From: Aeromonas hydrophila subsp. hydrophila ATCC 7966
Lineage (GTDB): Bacteria > Pseudomonadota > Gammaproteobacteria > Enterobacterales > Aeromonadaceae
Assembly (NCBI RefSeq): GCF_000014805.1
Contig: NC_008570.1
Coordinates: 1,741,001 to 1,805,000, forward strand
Direction: 5' to 3'
Length of the DNA stretch: 64,000 nt
Position numbers and translations under genes: made by a program. The notes below the pieces were generated by a model. That model was given only the letters and a program-made list of their open reading frames with translations. It searched no databases and had not been told where the DNA came from. How positions within the stretch are numbered: the stretch's first letter is position 1; each line of letters opens with the position of its first letter. This document shows, piece after piece, positions 8,269 through 16,449 of this stretch.

Positions 8269-9924
8269 ATGAATACCAGTACCATGACCATTGGCAAGAA
8301 ACTCACCGCCGGCTTTGCCGTGCTCGGCCTGATGATGGCCTTCATCGGCGGCTTCTCGTTGCTGCAGTTCGGCAACATGAACCGGGCGGCCATCGGCTTT
8401 ACCGACAGCATATTGCCCGCCGTGGTGCGCACCAGCACCCTGGGTGAGACCATCAACACCCTGCGCCGCTATGAACTGGATGTGTTTCTGGTGGCAGCCG
8501 ACCCGCAGCAGCGGGCCCACTATCGGGATCTCAGCGAGCAGAGCCTGCAAGAGGTTGCCCGCCAGGTCAAAGCCCACGATGCCACCATCTGGGCAGAGGA
8601 TGTGGAGGAGCGTCGCACCTTCGATATCGTCAAGCAGGACTGGGACAAGTACGTCGCCCTGCACCAGCGGGTGCGGCTGATGCAGGATGGCGGCCAGTTG
8701 GCGGAGGCCCAGCGGCTGTTCATGAGCGAGGGGATCACCCTCTATACCAATCTGGCCAAGTCGGTAGCGGATCTGATCCGCATCAACCACGGCTACTCCG
8801 TGGGCTCCCGTGCCCAGGTAGTGGAGGCGTTTGACAGCGCCAAGCTGAGCATCATCATCGCCCTGCTGCTGGGTCTGGGGCTGGCGGCCGTGCTCTCCAC
8901 CGTGCTGACCCGCCAGATCCGCGATCCCTTGGTGATGCTGGCCCGTCAGGCGCAGCGCATCGCGAGCGGTGATTTGGGCAAGGGCGAACTGCAGGAGTGG
9001 ATCCGCGGCAGTCGCTTCAAGCGTGACGAGCTGGGCCAGCTCGGCGCCGCCATCGATCGCATGCAGGGTGCGCTTGCGGATCTGGTGAGCGAGATCGCCG
9101 GCTCGGTGAGCCAGCTCAGCAGCGCGGTGGAGGAGGTGAGCGCCATCTCCGAGCAATCCGCCACCGGCATGGCTCGCCAGCAGAGCGAGGTTTCCCAGGT
9201 CGCCACCGCCATGAACGAGATGCAGTCCACCGTCAACGAGGTGGCCCGCAATACCACGGACGCCATGAGTGCCGCCAAGGATGCCTCCCGTACCTCGACC
9301 CAGGGCAATCAGGTGGTGCGCAGCGCCATCAGCAGCATCGAGGAGGTGTCGGTCAAGATTGAGCAGGCGGGCGCCGTGGTACAGCAGCTGGAGCAGGACA
9401 GCAACAACATCAGCATGGTGCTGGACGTCATTCGCGGCATCGCCGAGCAGACCAACCTGCTGGCGCTCAACGCGGCCATCGAGGCGGCCCGTGCCGGTGA
9501 GCAGGGTCGCGGTTTTGCGGTCGTTGCCGACGAGGTGCGCTCCCTGGCCCAGCGCACCCAGAACTCCACCGCCGAGATCAGCAAGATGATCGAGGTGTTG
9601 CAGGAGCGTACCGCCGAGGCGGGCAGCGCTATGCAGCTGAGTCGCCAGCAGATGCAGGAGAGCGTGGGGCTGGCCCGGGAAGCGGGCAGCAGCATCGACA
9701 CCATCAACGGTGCCGTCACCCAGATCACCGACATGAACACCCTGATCGCCACCGCCACCGAGGAGCAGAACGCGGTGACCGAGGAGCTCAACCGCAGCAT
9801 CGTCAACATCCACAATGCGGCCGACGAGAACGCCCTGGGGGCCCAACAGACCGCTCAGGCCTGCGTGGAGCTGAGCAAGCTGGCCAATACGCTGCACCAT
9901 ATGACCCAGCGTTTCACCCTCTAA
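8269..9924 (+). CDS. Methyl-accepting chemotaxis protein
   Basis: Inner-membrane chemoreceptor that signals through CheW/CheA. Residues about 12-34 are the first membrane segment, a periplasmic four-helix-bundle-type ligand domain follows, and the second membrane segment is about 186-208. A HAMP linker comes next, then the long cytoplasmic coiled coil with the conserved hairpin tip [19 protein letters not shown]. Length is 551. No CheB/CheR-binding pentapeptide is seen at the C terminus, which ends TQRFTL. The ligand cannot be read from sequence. The gene is monocistronic, with a terminator directly downstream. Confidence 0.95.
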   Translation: MNTSTMTIGKKLTAGFAVLGLMMAFIGGFSLLQFGNMNRAAIGFTDSILPAVVRTSTLGETINTLRRYELDVFLVAADPQQRAHYRDLSEQSLQEVARQVKAHDATIWAEDVEERRTFDIVKQDWDKYVALHQRVRLMQDGGQLAEAQRLFMSEGITLYTNLAKSVADLIRINHGYSVGSRAQVVEAFDSAKLSIIIALLLGLGLAAVLSTVLTRQIRDPLVMLARQAQRIASGDLGKGELQEWIRGSRFKRDELGQLGAAIDRMQGALADLVSEIAGSVSQLSSAVEEVSAISEQSATGMARQQSEVSQVATAMNEMQSTVNEVARNTTDAMSAAKDASRTSTQGNQVVRSAISSIEEVSVKIEQAGAVVQQLEQDSNNISMVLDVIRGIAEQTNLLALNAAIEAARAGEQGRGFAVVADEVRSLAQRTQNSTAEISKMIEVLQERTAEAGSAMQLSRQQMQESVGLAREAGSSIDTINGAVTQITDMNTLIATATEEQNAVTEELNRSIVNIHNAADENALGAQQTAQACVELSKLANTLHHMTQRFTL

Positions 9925-9951
9925 ATCTTGCTGCCACCAGGCAAATAACAG

Positions 9952-9984
9952 AAGGCCCCGCCAATCAGCGGGGCCTTGTTGTTT
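9952..9984 (+). terminator. Terminator after chemoreceptor gene
   Basis: A 10-bp stem AAGGCCCCGC/GCGGGGCCTT with loop CAATCA is followed by TTGTTGTTT. Confidence 0.9.
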
Positions 9985-10057
9985 CTGGCAGGTTTGCTGA
10001 TCGCAGGGTCGATGAGCGTAGCGCCATCGGCCGGCGCCAGACCCTTTATCCGCTCAT

Positions 10058-10130
10058 TTAGCTCAGGCCGACGATATCGCCGTTATCGTCGATATCGATA
10101 TGACGGTAACCGGTGGCAGGCTGTCGAGGC
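10058..10130 (-). pseudogene. Decayed duplicate of the fhs 3' end
   Basis: Read on the minus strand, this stretch ends [16 protein letters not shown] followed by a TAA stop. The intact fhs ends [16 protein letters not shown] followed by TGA, about 115 bases upstream of this copy's end. DNA similarity extends further into the gene (the shared CAGCCTGCC word), but a two-base indel puts the older part out of frame. Nothing in the copy could be expressed as a working protein. It looks like a remnant of a tandem duplication or of gene replacement. Confidence 0.8.
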
Positions 10131-10174
10131 GGTGGCTTGGCCTGCAGCTGCCACTCACCATCAACCATCAACCA

Positions 10175-11905
10175 TCAGCTCAGGCCGACAATTTCGCCGT
10201 TATCATCGATGTCGATATGACGGTAGGCCGGCAGGCTGCCAAGGCCCGGCATGGTCATGATGGGGCCTGCCAGGGCATAGACGAAACCGGCACCGGCGCA
10301 CAGCTTCACCTCCTCGATGGGCACCTCGAAGTCCGTCGGCACCCCCTTGAGGGCGGGGTCATGGCTGATGGAGAGCGGCGTCTTGGCCACACAGACCGGC
10401 AAGTGATCCCACCCCTCGGCAGAGAGTTGTGCCAGCTGCTGGCGCGCTTTATCGGAAAGCTGCACGCCGCGCCCGCCATAACCGCACTCCACCAGGGTCG
10501 CCAGCTTGGCGCCCAGGCTCGCCTGGTCGGGGTAGAGCAGTTTGACCTTGCCTGGCTGCTCACAGGCGGCCACCACCGCCTGGGCCAGCTCGCTGGCACC
10601 GGCTCCACCCTGAGTAAAGGCGCTGGAGATGGCGCTGCCACAAGCGCCGGCTCGCAGCGCCGCGCGGGCCAGCAGGGCCAGCTCGGCCTCGCTGTCGGTG
10701 GGGAAGCGGTTGATGGCCACCACCACCGGCACCCCGTAGCGGCGGGCATTGGCGATGTGCCAGCCGAGGTTGGCGCAGCCCTGCTCGAGAGTCGGCAGAT
10801 CCTCGCGCAGCAGGCTTTCCGGCAGCGGCTGACCCGGTCTAATGTCGAGCAGTCCGCTGTTGGCCTTGAGGCCGCGCACCGTCGCCACCAGCACCACGCA
10901 GGCCGGCGTGATACCGGACTGGCGGTGCTTGATGTTGAAGAACTTCTCCAGCCCCATGTCGGAGCCAAAGCCCGCCTCTGTCACCACGTAATCGGTGAGG
11001 CCGAGGGCCATGCGATCGGCGATCACCGAGGAGTTGCCGTGGGCGATGTTGGCAAAGGGGCCGGCGTGCACCAGCACCGAGGTCTGCTCGGTGGTCTGCA
11101 TCAGGGTCGGCTGCAGGGCTTCTTTGAGTAGCACCGTCATGGCGCCCGCCACTTCCAGCTGCTCGGCGGTGATGGGCTTGCCGCGCAGGTCGCGGGCCAG
11201 CTGGATGCGGCCGATGCGCTGGCGCAGATCTTTCAGATCGCTCGCCAGCGCCAGAATGGCCATCAGCTCGGAGGCGGCGGTGATGACAAAGCGATCGCTG
11301 CGCTCCACCCCGTCGGCGGCGTTCCCCTGTCCAATCGTGAGGTGGCGCAGGGCGCGGTCGTTCATGTCGAGGGTGCGCGGCCAGAGGATGTTGTCTGCAT
11401 CGATATCGAGCCGCTGCAAACCGGTTCTGGCGCTGAACTGGTCGCCGAGCTTGCGTTCATGGAACAGGCGGGCATCGAGGGCCGCCGCCGCCAGGTTGTG
11501 GGCGGCGGTGAGAGCGTGAAAATCGCCGGTGAGGTGCAGGTTCATCTCCTCCATCGGCACCACCTGGGCGTGACCACCACCGGCGGCGCCCCCCTTGACC
11601 CCGAACACCGGGCCCAGGCTCGGCTGGCGGATGGTGGCGATGCTGGGCTGGCCGATATGGTTGAGCCCCATGGAGAGGCCGAGGGTGGTCACCGTCTTGC
11701 CCTCGCCAAGCGGGGTGGGGGTGATGGCGCTCACCAGCACCAGCTTGCCCGCCGGTTTGGGGAGAGACTTGAGTAGCTCGAGGCTGAGTTTGCCCTTGTA
11801 GTGACCGTAAGGATGGAGCTGGTGCGAAGGGATGGCGAGGCGTTCGGCCAGCGCGTGAATGGGGAGACGGGGGGACTGGCGGGAGATCTCGATATCGCTT
11901 AGCAT
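10175..11905 (-). CDS. fhs: Formate--tetrahydrofolate ligase
   Basis: Catalyses ATP-dependent formation of 10-formyltetrahydrofolate from formate and tetrahydrofolate, feeding one-carbon metabolism and purine synthesis. The P-loop-like [11 protein letters not shown] lies around residues 60-70, with the [19 protein letters not shown] block after it and the [16 protein letters not shown] terminus. The frame opens at GTG 11911, but ATG 11905 (MLSDIEI) has the better-spaced GAGG and gives 576 residues. It is divergent from the small gene at 11972, and its 3' end is duplicated next door. Confidence 0.95.
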   Translation of the reverse strand: MLSDIEISRQSPRLPIHALAERLAIPSHQLHPYGHYKGKLSLELLKSLPKPAGKLVLVSAITPTPLGEGKTVTTLGLSMGLNHIGQPSIATIRQPSLGPVFGVKGGAAGGGHAQVVPMEEMNLHLTGDFHALTAAHNLAAAALDARLFHERKLGDQFSARTGLQRLDIDADNILWPRTLDMNDRALRHLTIGQGNAADGVERSDRFVITAASELMAILALASDLKDLRQRIGRIQLARDLRGKPITAEQLEVAGAMTVLLKEALQPTLMQTTEQTSVLVHAGPFANIAHGNSSVIADRMALGLTDYVVTEAGFGSDMGLEKFFNIKHRQSGITPACVVLVATVRGLKANSGLLDIRPGQPLPESLLREDLPTLEQGCANLGWHIANARRYGVPVVVAINRFPTDSEAELALLARAALRAGACGSAISSAFTQGGAGASELAQAVVAACEQPGKVKLLYPDQASLGAKLATLVECGYGGRGVQLSDKARQQLAQLSAEGWDHLPVCVAKTPLSISHDPALKGVPTDFEVPIEEVKLCAGAGFVYALAGPIMTMPGLGSLPAYRHIDIDDNGEIVGLS

Positions 11906-11971
11906 CAGCACCTCGTTGGCATGTCAGGTCAAATATGCGGCGCAGTCTAGTGGAATCAACAGGGTTATCCA

Positions 11972-12388
11972 ATGAGTAATACTATTTTGTCCGGCAATCG
12001 TGAGCTGCATCTAACGCCCATCGAGCTGGATCTCAACGCCCTCTATCACCCGCCCAAACAGCCGTTGACCGCGCTGGGGGTCGTCAGCGCCTTCATTCCG
12101 CTGTTTGGTTATGGCTGGCAGGCGATGACCCAGGATCCCGAGACCCACTTTCGCCACGAACTGGGCAAGCGGATCAACAAGCATAAGACCGACGAGGCCA
12201 ATCTCATCCTGACCCTGCAGCTGGCCGGCATGCTCGACTGCCACTGCCTGCATATCACCCTGCCCTATGCCTTTGACGAGGCGCAGCTGGCGACCCTGCG
12301 CCAGCGCCTGCCGCGCTGGCAGCTGAGCCTGCGCGACTTGCTGCTGGTGGCCGAGCTGCCGTTGCCTGCCGATAGCGTCGTCTCATAG
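11972..12388 (+). CDS. Conserved-looking hypothetical protein, 138 aa
   Basis: I do not recognise this protein. The ATG has an AGGG ribosome site seven bases ahead, and base and codon use match the neighbours, which supports a real gene. The sequence has one modestly hydrophobic stretch (VVSAFIPLFGYGW, about 38-50), a charged middle (RHELGKRINKHKTDE) and a leucine-rich C-terminal half. There is no signal peptide. It lies 66 bases from the divergent fhs start and converges on a LysR gene. Confidence 0.7.
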   Translation: MSNTILSGNRELHLTPIELDLNALYHPPKQPLTALGVVSAFIPLFGYGWQAMTQDPETHFRHELGKRINKHKTDEANLILTLQLAGMLDCHCLHITLPYAFDEAQLATLRQRLPRWQLSLRDLLLVAELPLPADSVVS

Positions 12389-12419
12389 CCATCCCGTCAC
12401 CTCGGTCACTGCAAAGGTC

Positions 12420-13322
12420 TTAAGCCTTGCGATCCCAGTAGTGGGGGGCGAGATAGCGCTCCTGCACGAATTCGATGAAACAGCGCACCTTGGCCGAGAC
12501 GAAACGGCGGTGCGGATAGAGGGCATAGAGCCCCACCTGCCCCTTCTCCCACTCCGGCAGCAGTGACACCAGGGCGCCGGAGCGCAGCGCATCGCCGACG
12601 ATGAAGGTGGGCTGCAGTATGATGCCCTGATGGTCGCAGGCCGCCCGGGTCAGGGCCACCCCGTTGTTGGCCCGCAGCGGCCCCTGCGGGCGCACGCTCA
12701 GCTGCTCGCCATCCCGTTTGAACACCCAGTCCGGCTGGGTCAGGGTGTAGAGCAGGCAGTCGTGCTGCTTGAGATCCTCCGGGGTGTTCGGCGTGCCTCG
12801 CCGGGCCAGATAGGCCGGGCTGGCACACACTTCCAGTCGCATCATGGCCAGCGGTTTGGCCACCAGGGAGGAGTCCGGCAGGTTGCCGATGCGTAGCGCC
12901 AGATCGAACCCCTCTTCCACCAGTGCCACCCGTCGGTCGCTGTACTCTATCTCCAGCTTCAGATCCGGGTAGCGTTCGCGAAACAGCGGCAGGGCGGGGG
13001 AGAGGTGCAGGTAGCCAAAATCCATCGGCACCGACAGCTTGAGGGTGCCCTGAGGCTGCTGGTTGTTGCGGGTGAGCTGGCTGTGGGTCTCTTCGAGCTC
13101 CGCCAGCAGCGCCTGGGAGCGCTGGTAGTAGAACTGGCCGGCTTCGGTGGGGTTGACCTGGCGGGTGGTGCGCGACAGCAGCCGGGTGGAGAGCGACTCC
13201 TCCAGCTGCTGCATCAGCTTGGAGGTCATGGCGACCGAGATGCCGAGCTGGTTGGCGGCCTTGGTAAAACTTTGACACTCCACCACCTTGATGAAGGTGC
13301 GCATGGCGGCTATCTGGTCCAT
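12420..13322 (-). CDS. LysR-family transcriptional regulator
   Basis: Standard LysR layout over 300 residues: an N-terminal winged helix-turn-helix (about 1-60, with FTKAANQLGISVAMTSKLMQ as the recognition region), then a substrate-binding-type effector domain. It is closest to the DNA-binding subclass with LSRTTRQVNPTEAG. It is divergent from the yceI-type gene at 13433 with 110 bases between them, so that gene is the natural candidate target. The effector is unknown. Confidence 0.92.
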   Translation of the reverse strand: MDQIAAMRTFIKVVECQSFTKAANQLGISVAMTSKLMQQLEESLSTRLLSRTTRQVNPTEAGQFYYQRSQALLAELEETHSQLTRNNQQPQGTLKLSVPMDFGYLHLSPALPLFRERYPDLKLEIEYSDRRVALVEEGFDLALRIGNLPDSSLVAKPLAMMRLEVCASPAYLARRGTPNTPEDLKQHDCLLYTLTQPDWVFKRDGEQLSVRPQGPLRANNGVALTRAACDHQGIILQPTFIVGDALRSGALVSLLPEWEKGQVGLYALYPHRRFVSAKVRCFIEFVQERYLAPHYWDRKA

Positions 13323-13432
13323 CTTTCACTCTCAGTTGATAATTATTTTAATAAATCGCTGATTATCTCTTCCGATATGGAGGTTAGCATCTTGGCTGTT
13401 GTTGTGAACCCCCAATATGAAGGAACGAACGG

Positions 13433-13993
13433 ATGAAAATGACCAAGGCCCTGCTGGCCTCCTGCCTGTTTATGGCGGCTCCCCTGATGGCAGCCGATTA
13501 CGACGTCGATGCGGCGCACACCACGGTGCAGTTCAAAGTGGGTCACCTCGGCTTCTCCGAACTGGTGGGCCGTTTCAATACCTTCAGCGGCACCTTCAGC
13601 ATGGACGACGCCAACCCGGCGGCGGCCAAGGCGAGCTTCGAGATCGATGCCGCCAGCGTGGACTCCAACCACGAGCCGCGCGACAAACACCTGCGCAGCC
13701 CCGATTTCCTCGACGTGAAGCAGTTCCCCAAGATGACCTTCGTCAGCTCCGGCTATGAGGGCACCAAGGATAAGGGCGTACTGAAAGGCACCCTGACCCT
13801 GCATGGCGTGTCCAAGGAAGTGGCCTTCGATCTGGTCCACATAGGTGAAGGCAAGGATCCCTGGGGTGGCTACCGCAGCGGCTTCAACGCCACCACCACC
13901 ATCAAGCGCAGCGACTTTGGCGTGAACTACATGGTGCCGAACATCCCCGACGAGATGAGCATCAATCTGTTCGTCGAAGGCGTGCGCAAGTAA
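13433..13993 (+). CDS. YceI-family periplasmic protein
   Basis: YceI proteins are lipocalin-like beta barrels that bind isoprenoid lipids in the periplasm; their physiological role is not settled. Residues 1-21 are a signal peptide ending MAA, and the mature protein starts DYDVDAAHTTVQFKVGHLGFS, as in E. coli YceI. The other family blocks, SPDFLDVKQFPKMTF and GTLTLHGVSKEV, are present. Length (186) is typical. It overlaps the next gene by one base (TAATG), so the two are cotranslated, and the divergent LysR gene may control both. Confidence 0.92.
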   Translation: MKMTKALLASCLFMAAPLMAADYDVDAAHTTVQFKVGHLGFSELVGRFNTFSGTFSMDDANPAAAKASFEIDAASVDSNHEPRDKHLRSPDFLDVKQFPKMTFVSSGYEGTKDKGVLKGTLTLHGVSKEVAFDLVHIGEGKDPWGGYRSGFNATTTIKRSDFGVNYMVPNIPDEMSINLFVEGVRK

Positions 13994-14730
13994 TGGGCGC
14001 GGCACTCCTGCTGCAAACCCTGGCGGCTCCTTTGGGAGCCGCTTTGCTGTCGTGGCGCTGGCCGCGGCTGGGGTATCTGTGGGGCGCCCTGGCGCTCTGG
14101 TTGGTGGGCTGTCTGCTGGGCGGTGCCTACGGGCTGCCGGTCAAGGCGTGGCAGTGGCTGCCGCTGACTCTGCTGGTGCCCGCCCTGGCGGCGCAACTGG
14201 CCGACCAGCGGGCCGCGCTTGCGCTGTTTGCCGCTCTGGGGGCGCTGGTGTGGTGGCAGGGGCTGGCCTCGGTGCTGGCGAGCGAGCCTGCCATCTGGCT
14301 GGCGTTGCTGCCTGCCATCGCCTGGCTGGGATGGACCGGGCTGCGTGGTGACAGCCGCGAGGGGCTCGGCTTTGCCCTCGGCTTTATCTGGCTGACGCTG
14401 GTGATCGGTATCGACGGCAGCCTGCTGATTGCCCAGCTGGCCGGCGCGCTGGCGGCGTTCGCCGGTTTCCGTGCCCTGCTCGGGGCCTTTGCCGGCAGCC
14501 AGGTGGCGCCCGCGGCGCTCGGGTTGGCGCTGGCCTTTGTCCAGATGCTCGCCTGGCAATACGTGGAAGTGCCGCTGCTGGTGCTGCTGCCGGTCTGGCT
14601 GCTGCCGCTGCTGGAGTGGACCTTGCGCAGCAAGCCCTGGATCCAGCGCTGGGCTCTGCTGATCCTGCTGGCGGGCTTGGGGGCCGGACTCAGCCTCTGG
14701 AAGGTGTGGCCGGAAGCCTCGTTGTACTGA
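13993..14730 (+). CDS. Polytopic membrane protein of unknown function
   Basis: A 245-residue, very hydrophobic protein with roughly eight membrane segments separated by short loops. It is rich in Leu, Ala and Trp. I see no family motif. The start ATG shares a base with the yceI-type stop (TAATG), giving a two-gene unit with a terminator 124 bases downstream. In E. coli yceI is paired with a cytochrome b561-like gene, but this protein lacks the evenly placed histidines of that family, so it is probably not the same partner. Confidence 0.8.
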   Translation: MGAALLLQTLAAPLGAALLSWRWPRLGYLWGALALWLVGCLLGGAYGLPVKAWQWLPLTLLVPALAAQLADQRAALALFAALGALVWWQGLASVLASEPAIWLALLPAIAWLGWTGLRGDSREGLGFALGFIWLTLVIGIDGSLLIAQLAGALAAFAGFRALLGAFAGSQVAPAALGLALAFVQMLAWQYVEVPLLVLLPVWLLPLLEWTLRSKPWIQRWALLILLAGLGAGLSLWKVWPEASLY

Positions 14731-14853
14731 TTTTTAGCATAAAAAACAGACAATTAACCCGAAAGTTGCCGACTTCGTCATAGTCTGCACAGATAATGAT
14801 TGAGCCCCATAGTGCTTTCAGATAAAAAGGATTTTCAATTATCTGGACACACA

Positions 14854-14884
14854 CAGAACCCGGTCTGACCGGGTTCTGTTTGCC
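14854..14884 (+). terminator. Terminator after the yceI-type operon
   Basis: A perfect 11-bp stem CAGAACCCGGT/ACCGGGTTCTG with loop CTG is followed by TTTG. It ends just 33 bases before the next start codon. Confidence 0.88.
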
Positions 14885-14916
14885 TGCTTGTTTGCGGCGC
14901 GCTAAGGAGGCCACAG

Positions 14917-16038
14917 TTGCGCAGTCAAGGATCTGAGCATCTGTTTTTTCGCCATTTCACCGAGCAGGGACGTCTCGACGGGCTCTGCATCCTGCTGGTT
15001 ACCCATCTGCTTCCCGATCGCCCCCAGTTTATCCAGGCCCTCGATCAGATCGGGAGGATCGGCGCCATCCTGCCCAAACCCAAGTCAGTGCATGGACCGA
15101 CCCTGACCTGGGCCCAGCAACACTATCCGGTACTGCCCCTCAATCGCCAGTGGACCAACACCCCACAGGGAGTGATCGAGCACATAGCCCCGCTGGTGGC
15201 GCCCCATGAGCGGCTGATCATCCTCGATATCGGGGGCTATTTCGCCAGAACCCAGGTCACCCTCAGCGAGTATTTCGGCCCCCGCTTCCTCGGGGTGGTG
15301 GAGATGACCGAAAACGGCCATCAGCGCTACGAGCTGGAGGTGCTGGCCACCCCGGTCATTTCGGTGGCGCGCAGCCCCCTGAAGCAGGCCGAGGATATCC
15401 AGATTGGCCTGAGCGTGGTCTACTCCGCCGAATCCCTGGCCCGTACCCTCAACCGCACCTTCAATGTCTGCCAGGCCGCCCTGTTCGGCTACGGCAAGGT
15501 GGGTCGCAGCATCGCCCGTGAGCTCAGGTGCCGCAACCTGCACCTGGAGCTGGTGGAGACCGACGTGCTGCGCCAGGTGGAGGCGCTCTCCCACGGCTTC
15601 AAGCTGGTGGGCAAGGCCGAAGCCCTCGGTCGGGCCGAGCTGGTGATCTGCTCCACCGGCAACGGCGCGCTGGACTTGGCGGATCTACAGCAGCTGCGCC
15701 CCGGCACCATGGTCGCCTCGGTCACCTCGGCGGACGACGAGTTTGCGTTTTGCCTCGCCCAGCTGCCCTGGCCGAGCGAGGAGGTGTGCCCCCACGTGCT
15801 GGCACTGACCCGCCCCGACGGTAGCACCATCTTCCTGCTCAACCGGGGCGAGGCGGTCAACTTCGTCCACGGCGCCGTCATCGGTGAATACGTCTATCTG
15901 GTGCTGGCGGAGATCATCGAAGGGGTGCGTCAGCTGGCGTTGCAGCCGCTGGCCCCCGGCCTGTTCGACCTGCCGCAATCGACCATGCGCACCATTGCCC
16001 GCCACTGGCTGGCCGACTTCCACGGGGTCGCCCAGTGA
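14917..16038 (+). CDS. Adenosylhomocysteinase-like NAD-binding protein
   Basis: The middle resembles the NAD-binding domain of S-adenosylhomocysteine hydrolase: the dinucleotide fold FGYGKVG (190-196), then VICSTGNGAL and the PGTMVASVTSAD region. At 373 residues it is shorter than true enzymes (about 430 or more), and I cannot find the catalytic Lys/Asp pair: the corresponding stretch before the NAD fold reads SVVYSAESLARTLNRTF. It is therefore probably not a classical hydrolase. The start is TTG at 14917, backed by TAAGGAGG at 14903-14910 with six-base spacing; no better start exists nearby. It is followed after 37 bases by a SelW-like gene. Confidence 0.78.
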   Translation: MRSQGSEHLFFRHFTEQGRLDGLCILLVTHLLPDRPQFIQALDQIGRIGAILPKPKSVHGPTLTWAQQHYPVLPLNRQWTNTPQGVIEHIAPLVAPHERLIILDIGGYFARTQVTLSEYFGPRFLGVVEMTENGHQRYELEVLATPVISVARSPLKQAEDIQIGLSVVYSAESLARTLNRTFNVCQAALFGYGKVGRSIARELRCRNLHLELVETDVLRQVEALSHGFKLVGKAEALGRAELVICSTGNGALDLADLQQLRPGTMVASVTSADDEFAFCLAQLPWPSEEVCPHVLALTRPDGSTIFLLNRGEAVNFVHGAVIGEYVYLVLAEIIEGVRQLALQPLAPGLFDLPQSTMRTIARHWLADFHGVAQ

Positions 16039-16075
16039 GTGTCTTTTTCTTAGCCGCCATTGATGGAGTGACCAC

Positions 16076-16387
16076 ATGAGCGACACGACGCTGCCCACCC
16101 CCAAACCCCGCATCGAGATCCGCTACTGCACCCTCTGTCGCTGGATGCTGCGCGCCGCCTGGCTGGCCCAGGAGCTGCTCTCCACCTTCGACAGCGATCT
16201 CGGCGAGGTGGCGCTGGTGCCGGCCAGCAAGGGGGAGTTTCGCATCCTGGTGGATGGGGTGCTGGTGTGGGATCGGGTGGCCGATGATGGCTTCCCCGAG
16301 GCCAAGGAGATCAAGCAGCGGGTGCGCGATGTCATCGCCCCCGAGCGCGACCTCGGCCATGCCGATCGCAAGTCGGCCGCCGAGTAG
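16076..16387 (+). CDS. SelT/SelW/SelH (Rdx) family thioredox protein
   Basis: A 103-residue protein of the Rdx family, whose members have a thioredoxin-like fold and a redox CxxC or CxxU motif near the first strand. Here it is Cys18-Thr-Leu-Cys21 in IEIRYCTLCRWM, so the selenocysteine position is an ordinary cysteine. The GEFRILVDGVLVWDR segment is typical. Molecular function is not known for bacterial members. It probably shares a transcript with the adenosylhomocysteinase-like gene and is followed by a strong terminator. Confidence 0.85.
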   Translation: MSDTTLPTPKPRIEIRYCTLCRWMLRAAWLAQELLSTFDSDLGEVALVPASKGEFRILVDGVLVWDRVADDGFPEAKEIKQRVRDVIAPERDLGHADRKSAAE

Positions 16388-16407
16388 GCCACAGCATCAA
16401 TGACAAA

Positions 16408-16440
16408 GAGAGGGAGGCACAGGCCTCCCTCTCTCGTTGT
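16408..16440. terminator. Strong hairpin terminator
   Basis: An 11-bp stem GAGAGGGAGGC/GCCTCCCTCTC with a four-base loop. It lies between the convergent SelW-like gene and the acyltransferase gene; the flanking T content is modest on both strands. Confidence 0.75.
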
Positions 16441-16449
16441 GGCGTCTGG

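Noticed and set aside
8251..9900. 549-codon minus-strand open frame opposite the first chemoreceptor
   Set aside because: Mirror frame of a clearly recognised chemoreceptor; composition rich in Leu/Gly/His/Gln without family motifs, as typical of shadows in high-GC DNA.
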